Shown here in pieces: positions 57,773 to 64,000 of a stretch of DNA of 64,000 bases. Origin of the DNA: Nageia nagi (lineage: Eukaryota; Pinophyta). Both the position numbers and the translations under genes were made by a program. The stretch spans positions 41,726,001 through 41,790,000 of the forward strand of contig JBITNC010000001.1 of NCBI GenBank assembly GCA_050084985.1, read 5' to 3'. The notes below the pieces were generated by a model. The model was not told where the DNA came from and did no database searches. It saw nothing but the letters and a program-made list of their open reading frames with translations. The first letter of the stretch is position 1; every line of letters starts with the position of its first letter.

Positions 57773-59373
57773 TGTATATCCATACATAATAAATTCTTTA
57801 TTAGAGCCCTGGTGTACTTTACTTGCAGCTATGAGTTCATTTTAAGATCTTCAGAAGTTTTTTGAACAAATAAAGTAGGCCAGATAAAACGATGATGTCA
57901 CGGAAGATAAAATAGTCACATCTTGGTAAAGACCAGGTTCTGGAGATGATGATGTCAGCAAGGGGTGATTAAAAGGTTGAAGTCAGTAGATAAAGCATTC
58001 TAGAATGAGATGATAAAAGCTCAGTTGTGGAAAAGCTTGAGTTCCAGAGAAAGTGAGTAAAACATTCTGGAGGTATGAAGATGATGTCACGAGGAGAACG
58101 ATGTTCACAATTTTGAATGAAACTAGGTCCCGAAAGTGATGAGGTTAGCAAGAGATAATCAAAGAAGCTGGAGCCTGAAAGTTAAGTGTTCTGGAAATAA
58201 AGCATTCTGGAATAAGATGATGATGTCACAGAGGATAAGATAGTCACATTTTGGTGAAAAATGGGTTCTGAAGATGATGACATCAGCAAGGGGTGATTTA
58301 AAGGCCGGAGTCAGTAGATAAAGCATTCCAGAATGAGATGATAAAAGCTCAGTTGTGAAAAAGCCTGAGTTCTAGAGAAAGTGAGTAAAACATTTTGGAA
58401 GTATGAAGATGACATCACGGGGAGAATAATGTTCACATTTTTGAATGAAACTGGGTTCTGAAAGTGATGAGGTCAGCAAGGAGTGATCAAATAGCTAGAG
58501 CCAGTGAATAGAGCATTCCGAAATGTAGAGATGAGAATAGCAAATAGAGATCAAATAGCTGGAGCCAGTAAATATAATATCCTAGAAGAGAGGAGAACAG
58601 TGAAAAGTCAGATCATAGTCATCAAGAAGTCGTACCATCTACAATCTGCCCAATTTTTGTAATATTTTACCAAGTGGCGTATGTAGGTAGTATCAGTTAA
58701 AAGAAGGCTAGAATCTTGAAGCCATTTTGTAAATGTTTCCATTCTGCAATTCTTGTAACTATTGTTGCTTCAGTATAAGTATATGAAAATAAAGTGAAAG
58801 ATGGGTCGGAAGCCCTAGTATTGCTCTTTACATTTGTTCTTGAAGACCTATAGTTTTTATCAGTAATATGATACCATCTTGACCTTTCTTATCTAGCACT
58901 CATAATTGTCATTCTTAATTTGGTTACATCGTGGTAGCTTGGCTTGTTTCCTGAATGGTAATCGTGAACTGCTAGTATAACTGTGTCTACTACATGGTAG
59001 AGTAAAGCTGGGAAACTATTTGAGAGTGAGAGCTTGTACTGTAGTTGCTACACTAGATTCAGACCAAGGTTTCACATACTGTGAAAGCCCACGCTGAACT
59101 AGTGATCCACCTTTGCTTTCTCTCTTATTACCCTAAGCCTTTGCTTAAATTCCTTGCACTCTACTCCTTTTATTTTCCTTTCCTGTTACCCTAACCTTTT
59201 GCTTAAATTCCTCGCACTCTACTCTTTTATTTTTCTTTCCTGCTACTTTTCCTACACCCAATGTATAAGGAACTGGCCTTCTCCGGAGATCAGACTATCA
59301 CCATAGTCTGTTCTTGATTTACTTTGGTTAAGATTGTTCGTGGCACATATATTACACAATCTTAATCAATAGT
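57773..59373 (+). repeat. 5' LTR of gypsy-3 (about 1.6 kb, 3' boundary approximate)
   Basis: Starts TGTATATCC exactly where copia-2 homology ends. Contains a 328-bp tandem duplication and a pyrimidine-rich region with two CCCTAA(G)CCTTTTGCTTAAATTCCT(T/C)GCACTC copies (59130-59230). The AAGGAACTGGCC...CAATAGTA tail is shared with the 4.8-6.7 kb block. The end lies within about 10 bp of 59373, since similarity to the other LTR stops there. Confidence 0.7.
57891..58535 (+). repeat. tandem duplication in the gypsy-3 LTR, unit ~328 bp
   Basis: Unit 1 is 57891-58218 and unit 2 is 58219 to about 58535, with the same block order: GATGATGTCAC, TAGTCACATxTTGG, GTCAGTAGATAAAGCATTC, AAAGCTCAGTTGTG, GTGAGTAAAACATT. 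A third partial copy (ATCAAATAGCTxGAGCCAGT) follows twice to 58575. Confidence 0.9.
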
Positions 59374-59382
59374 ATTTCTTTT

Positions 59383-59400
59383 TGGCATGCCCAGTGGGAC
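59383..59400 (+). other. candidate primer binding site of gypsy-3
   Basis: TGGCATGCCCAGTGGGAC begins with TGG, as needed to pair with a tRNA CCA end, and lies just after the LTR. The implied tRNA acceptor/T-stem is plausible, but I cannot name the tRNA. A second candidate is TTGGTGACTCTGCTGAAG at 59413. Confidence 0.4.
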
Positions 59401-59519
59401 ACGAAGAAACTTATTGGTGACTCTGCTGAAGCACTATCTATGGTATGTATTAAAGCAAATTATTTATAAATATCATATGTGCTTTTGAACCTGTCATTTT
59501 CTTTTGCAACCTAGAGTTT

Positions 59520-60956
59520 ATGTGGACAAGATATAAAACTAGAGCAGCAAAAGAAGCACCAAATTTTAGAACATTAGATACTCCAAAGAGAAAGACCCTG
59601 ATCAAGTCCAAGTCTTTGAATAGTATCAGCTCCCTAAAATCCTTTATCAAGCTAGAACCATCTGATCTTCATACTAGAAATACCTCTCCTAAAATGGCTA
59701 ATCCAGTTCAAAATATTTATCTGGAATGGGATAATTGGGTACCAATAGCCCTGGCGGTGTTGCATGACATCCTAGCAAATGTTTTCAAAACTCTTCCGGA
59801 GTTTGATGCAACTACGGAGAAAATAGCTTATGAACATTGTGTTGATGTAGCTGGCCTAGCTAAGATTCATAATATCCAGCATGAAGATGTCATGGTGAGA
59901 TTACTGGCTCAGTATTTCAAGGGAAAGGTCCTAGATTGGTACAGGGGCCTTCCTAATGGATCTATAACCACTTGGGCTCAACTAGCAAAGCCCTTTATCT
60001 TGGAATTTAATGAATTAGGAGATCCTTTCTCTTTGTTAACACAGTTCACTTCAATCAAAAGATATGAGCAAGAAAATATCCCTGATTTCAATATTAGATT
60101 CCAAAAAACTTGGATGAGAGTCCCAATGCCAGTTAGGCCTCAGCAATTTCAAGCCTTAATGTATTACCTGAGAGCCTTTCCTTTGGATCTCTCTCTGCAA
60201 ATCCAAAATTCCAGAGTAAACACTTTCCCGAAGGTCTATAGACAAGCAGTGTATGTTGAATCCTATCTCATTGCAATTGGAAAATTGCCAAGTCGCATGC
60301 CAATGCCTTATTTTCTAGTAATCGCTCAATAGCAAATTTTAAGACCTCAAGTGATTAGTTTGGCTCCACCACTGGCCAGCATCCCCGCTCCTGTTCAACA
60401 GTGGCCATCACCCTTACCAGTCCCTAGAGCTCCCTTGGCTTTACCAGCCCTTTATCAACCTAACATGAATCAAGGGGTAGCTTCATCGTCAGAGATTCAG
60501 GAACTCTGAAACTTGTGTAGAAATATGGCAAACTAGATTACCATTCTAAGCAGACAAAACAATGCAAGAAGATATCCTTATCTTGCTGTATAAAAAGCTC
60601 AGCATGTGTTGAATGAAGATGTAAGCCAAGCTTCCTCTTCTAGTTCAGCCATGGGTTTGTGTTTGGCCTGCAATGATGCTCATGAACAAACCACATGCCC
60701 TGTGTATCAGTACCAGGAGTATCTATCAAGAAGTGGGGGTATTCCTCCACCTGGTGTAGCTGATGATGTGAACCAAAATGTGAACTTGATGAATTTTGCA
60801 CCAGCAGATATAGGAGTTTTTGCTGTGGAAACAAGATCTGGAAAAAGTCCCCTAGTCTCAAGTATTTCAGAAAGAAAAATTGAACCCCAAAAGAGTTCTG
60901 AAGCAATGCTTCCTAAAAGGCAAGATGCAGTTCCTGATTCTAAAGAAAAATCCTAA
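59520..60956 (+). pseudogene. gag: gypsy-3 gag, four in-frame stops
   Basis: Frame 0 is continuous from ATG 59520 (or MANPVQNIYLEW at 59694) to 60956. Capsid core: LLAQYFKGKVLDWYRGLPNG with SITTWAQLAKPF, then FNIRFQKTW, the Retrotrans_gag pattern. A Pro/Ala-rich linker follows. Then CLACNDAHEQTTC, a near-CCHC knuckle with three rather than four residues before His. Stops are TAG 60330, TGA near 60507 (Arg expected), TAG near 60534 and TAA near 60591. The absence of frameshifts suggests recent decay. Gag packages the RNA. Confidence 0.85.
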
Positions 60957-61152
60957 AAAAGGAAATAGTTTACCAAAAATTCCCATTTCTAGAAACCAAA
61001 CAGACACCCAAGGCCAGTGATCCAAATCTTCAAAGGTTAAGGTTCCCTTCACTTACCAAGCACAAGATGATACTCTACAGCTTCAAGAAAAATTTACTGA
61101 TAGATTTAGAAACAAAATTGGCGAACCTTCGGCTATCCTGGAGTTCAACATT
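60957..61152 (+). other. gypsy-3 gag-protease junction, decayed
   Basis: The gag frame ends at 60956 and the protease frame is offset by +1. Two stops and at least one shift lie here, so whether gag and pol were originally one frame cannot be told. Confidence 0.5.
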
Positions 61153-61764
61153 ATGGTGGAGCTAAAGAGAACTCCAATGAGAGTGTCCTTGTTTGAAGCT
61201 CTAAAAATTCCCAGACAAATTGATTTACTGAAAACATCTCTTATAGCATTGAATGAAGGCATGGAAAGAGTGCTTAATCTTTTTGAAACATCAAAATATC
61301 CAAGGATGGGAAAGAATAAACCTCCAAATTTTTACATGACTTTGGAAATCGAGGGATATGTACTCCATAATTGGTTAGTTGATTCTGGGGTAGCTACTAC
61401 TATGATGCCTAAAGTAGTGTGCGATGTGATGGGGTTTCCTATGACAAGAACATCCATCGGAGTATTACAACTGGATTCCACACCCGTCAAAATAGTAGGA
61501 GTAATCAAGGATGTAGTCCTGAAAATACATAAGTGTCCCTCTATAATTATTATTCAGGAAATTGTAGTTGTTGAGCTACCCCCTTTGTTCGGGCTATGTC
61601 TATCTAGAGAGTTTACAGCTAAGATAGGGGGTTATCTAGCAATGGATTACACACATTATTTGATCCCTTGTGGGAATAAGAGGGTAAGACTAAATAATGA
61701 GGAAATTTCTAAGTTTCACGTAGAGAAAAAGGAGGAGATTTGCACAAATTTTGGTGAATTGTAA
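61153..61764 (+). pseudogene. gypsy-3 aspartic protease
   Basis: Open 203 codons. FYMTLEIEGYVLHNWLVDSG is followed by VATTMMP: the active-site Asp-Ser-Gly, with Ala of DSGA replaced by Val. VGVIKDVVLKIHKCPSIII and PLFGLCLSREFTAKIGGYLA follow; the latter corresponds to the LGR.W hairpin near the second conserved region of retroviral-type proteases. The frame ends in a TAA at Gln and continues into the next domain without a shift. Confidence 0.8.
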
Positions 61765-61776
61765 GAATCAAACAAA

Positions 61777-62343
61777 TTGTTGGAAGAGCTACAAACTGAA
61801 GACCCTTGTAGTATGAGTATGCTCAACACCATCTATGACATGGAGTTTGGAAATTATTGTTTAATAGAGCTGGAATCTTTCATCCCGAAACTCACAAGGG
61901 AAGATTTCAGGAAAAATGAAATGTGGGAGATGTCTTTTGATGGGGCAAGATCCAAAAATGGATCCGAAGCCGGGATTATCCTGACCAACCCAATTGGTAA
62001 GGTACATAGATTTTCTTTTAGACTCACCTGGTTATGTTCAAATAATGTGGCAGAATATGAAGCTCTTTGCCTGGGATTAGAACAAGCTATCAAAATGAAA
62101 ATTCAGTGTCTAAAGATCAAAGGAGATTCAGATTTAATCGTGAAACAAGTGACAGGTAAATGTTCAGTCAAACATCATTATTTGAAAGCCTACAGAAATT
62201 GGGTTTGGGATCCATTTGAGCACTTTGAAGCATTGCATATTCAGTCAGTTCCAAGGAGATTCAACCAAGAAGTTGACGCATTAGCACAAATGGGAGCCAG
62301 TTTTGATCCCACAAATGACTGGTTTCAGAGAAAGGGTGTTTAG
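61777..62343 (+). pseudogene. gypsy-3 archaeal-type RNase H, located between protease and RT
   Basis: Frame 1, continuous with the protease. MWEMSFDGARSKNGSEAGII starts the fold (first catalytic Asp). SNNVAEYEALCLGLEQAIKM holds the catalytic Glu, and LKIKGDSDLIVKQVTG the next Asp. VPRRFNQEVDALAQMGASF closes with the Asp of the last motif (N.EADALA). All four acidic positions are present. This is the RVT_3-type RNase H that Tat elements normally carry after RT and the first RNase H, as Tat-A does. Here it lies upstream of RT. It ends at a TAG where Gln fits. Confidence 0.88.
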
Positions 62344-63769
62344 CTCATTTTCAAGCCATCAGTTCTGGATAATGATTCCTTTTGGCAGGTTTTTTGGGAT
62401 GAAGCTCAAATTAATCAGTTTTTATTACAACAAGCGGTATGTCATGCAGTAGGAGAAGAGGACTCCAAAGTTTTCTGGGAATAAGACATAATTCAGCTGA
62501 ATAACAATAAACTCCCTAAAGATTTGATTCCATTCGAAGGATTGTTCGATAGGAGTGACCAAGTAAAAAGAAAGGGTATGAATATAAACCTGGATAACTA
62601 TAAAGAACATGAAGTTTTTCCAGGTAAGTCATTAAAAATTGGTATATCTAATACTCCGAAATAGATTCAAAAATTGTATAGTTATGCAGAACGTATGTTG
62701 ATGTTATTGCTTGGTCTTATGATGATTTAAAGGTTTTTGATAAATCAGTAATACAGCATACAATCAAGTTGATAGATGATGCTAAACCGGTCAGACAAAA
62801 ATAGAGACTAGTAAACCCCAAGATCGAAGTTGCCATGAAGTAGGAGGTGCTGAAACTATACAAGGCTGGGATAATTTACCCCATCAAGCATTCCACTTGG
62901 GTAGCCAATCTTGTGCCTGTCCGAAAGAAAAATGGCGAGATAAGGTTGTGTGTAGATTTCTGAGGTTTGAACAAAGTATCATTGAAGGATCATTACCCTT
63001 ACCTCCAATGGAACAAATACTAAATACTGTGGCCAGAGCTGAAAAGTTCTCTTTGATAGATGGTTTCTCTGGGTACAATCAGATTTGGGTCCGGAATGAA
63101 GATCAATTCAAAATAGCTTTTACAACTAAATGGGGCACATTTGCTTTTCAGAGAATGTCGTTTGGACTATCCAATGCAGGGGCTACCTTTCAGAGAGCTA
63201 TGGATTATGCATTTGGAGAACTGGTAAATAAGAGTCTATTGGTATACCTTGATGATATTACTATTTTCTCTCACGATAGAAACATGCATGTTCAACATCT
63301 GGAGCAAGCCTTCATCAAATGTAAGAGGTATGGTATATCCCTAAATCCTAAGAAGTCGATCTTCGCAGTAGATGAGGGTAAATTATTGGGCCATGTCATT
63401 TCAAAAGAGGGATGGGCTATTGATCCGGATAGAGTTAAAGCTATAAATGACTTGTCTCTCCCGTTTAATAAGAAGTCTCTACAATCTTTCCTGGGTCAGA
63501 TTAACTTTGTCAGAAGATTTATTCAGGATTTCTCAAACATTATCAAACCTATCACCCGGATGCTAAAAAAGGATACTCCTTTTGTATGGACTGAGGAAGG
63601 TAAAGAAGCTTTTCAGAAAATTAAGGTAGCAATTACAAAAGCTCCTATACTGAGAAATCTAGATTTTAGCAAAGAATTTATTCTGTACGCATATGGTTCA
63701 GATACTAGTGTTGCAACCATTTTAACCCAGAAGTACGAAAGAAATGAAGAATATCCAGACTATGAATAA
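62344..63769 (+). pseudogene. gypsy-3 linker and reverse transcriptase, decayed
   Basis: A linker (62344-62690) with TAA/TAG at Gln positions leads to DVIAWSYDDLKVFDKS (frame 0), the usual start before RT. Then AKPVRQK, AGIIYPIKHSTWVANLVPV, IRLCVDF, a TGA in place of Arg (62960), GLNKVSLKDHY, and a one-base deletion near 62997. Frame 2 continues with FSLIDGFSGYNQIWV, TTKWGTFAFQRMSFGLSNAG, ATFQRAMD, catalytic LVYLDDITIFS, and LLGHVISKEGWAIDP. Thumb: FLGQINFVRRFIQDFS. All RT motifs are recognisable. Confidence 0.92.
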
Positions 63770-64000
63770 TTGTGAGGAAAAATACACTTTCATTGAAAAA
63801 CAAGTCCTAGCTATTGTGAAAGCACTCAGTAAGTTAAAACATTACATTACTCAGAGCAGAATTTTGATTCTAACTATACACCTGGATGTCAGGTCTTATG
63901 TTATGCAGGGAGAATTGGGAGAAGGAAGACCCAGGTGGATTTCAAAAATTCTAAAATATGATGTAGAAATTCGGCCCACCAAGCTCATAAAAGGAAGAGC
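63640..64000 (+). pseudogene. gypsy-3 gypsy-type RNase H (partial, runs off window)
   Basis: Starts with PILRNLDFSKEFILYAYGSD, where the catalytic Asp of the usual YxxAS-type motif is shifted. A one-base shift near 63765 leads to NCEEKYTFIEKQVLAIVKAL, then SKLKHYITQSRI and YDVEIRPTKLIKGR at the window end. This is the first RNase H of gypsy elements. Integrase is expected beyond the edge. Confidence 0.85.

Larger units (their letters stand above)
57773..64000 (+). mobile_element. gypsy-3: Ty3/gypsy element with archaeal-type RNase H before RT (3' part outside window)
   Basis: A 1.6-kb LTR with tandem repeats, candidate primer site, gag, protease, archaeal-type RNase H, RT and gypsy RNase H follow in that order, then the window ends. 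It is inserted into copia-2 integrase. The left flank CATAC (57768-57772) is the predicted target duplication. Breaks are Gln-to-stop (many), Arg-to-TGA (two) and a few single-base indels. Confidence 0.88.

Noticed and set aside
62897-62990. A separate protein starting at ATG 62897
   Set aside because: It is the RT gene read in the wrong frame before the one-base deletion near 62997; homologous RT residues lie in frame 0 there.

Overview
The window looks like nuclear DNA of a seed plant, most plausibly one with a large repeat-filled genome such as a gymnosperm. Reasons: it is AT-rich and CpG-poor, and it is packed with nested Ty1/copia and Ty3/gypsy LTR retrotransposons. It also carries initiator-tRNA-Met primer sites, gypsy elements of the plant Tat type with an extra archaeal-type RNase H, plant mobile domain remnants and PPR gene remnants. 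I see no intact host gene, rRNA, CRISPR or organelle feature. There is one assembly gap of 100 N (17849-17948). Species is inference.

Layout. 1-1170: 3' end of a copia element with its 3' LTR. 1283-4842: a long decayed sense ORF, then an LTR-like block (4843 to about 6694) with a 100-bp tandem array, probably the 3' end of a gypsy element. 6820-7486: PPR-derived repeats and an alternating 28/31-bp array. 7510-16543: a complete 9,034-bp copia element (copia-1) with 479-bp LTRs (about 9 differences), a perfect ATTAG target duplication, a 3.2-kb leader holding captured host-gene pieces, gag, pol in the +1 frame, and a 3' UTR with eight hairpin-like repeats. 17.8-18.3 kb: tRNA-like sequence, gap and a gypsy gag scrap. 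18.3-34.0 kb: minus-strand Tat element (Tat-A) with gag, PR, RT, RNase H, second RNase H, INT, an antisense plant-mobile-domain-like ORF and the start of its 3' LTR at 19888. 36.5-39.4 kb: decayed minus-strand PPR gene. 39.4-48.4 kb: minus-strand copia-like remnant with a long LTR and gag but no visible pol. 48.4-52.9 kb: remnant of a second Tat element (Tat-B), with a tandem duplication and another plant-mobile-domain-like ORF. 52877-57772: copia-2, a relative of copia-1. 57773-64000: a gypsy element (gypsy-3) inserted into the copia-2 integrase, running off the window.

The elements are dead or nearly so. Almost every in-frame stop is TAA or TAG where Gln is expected, with occasional TGA where Arg is expected. 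This is the pattern expected from C-to-T decay of methylated DNA. The most noteworthy items are: a 95-bp inverted duplication of the promoter inside the copia-2 LTR; a shared gag/pol +1 offset in two copia copies; a gypsy element with the archaeal-type RNase H placed before RT; antisense plant-mobile-domain-like ORFs in Tat 3' regions; arrays of TGATGTCA/TGACATCA in two gypsy-type LTRs; and captured host-gene fragments in the copia-1 leader. No search or computation was run; family calls rest on motifs read by eye.
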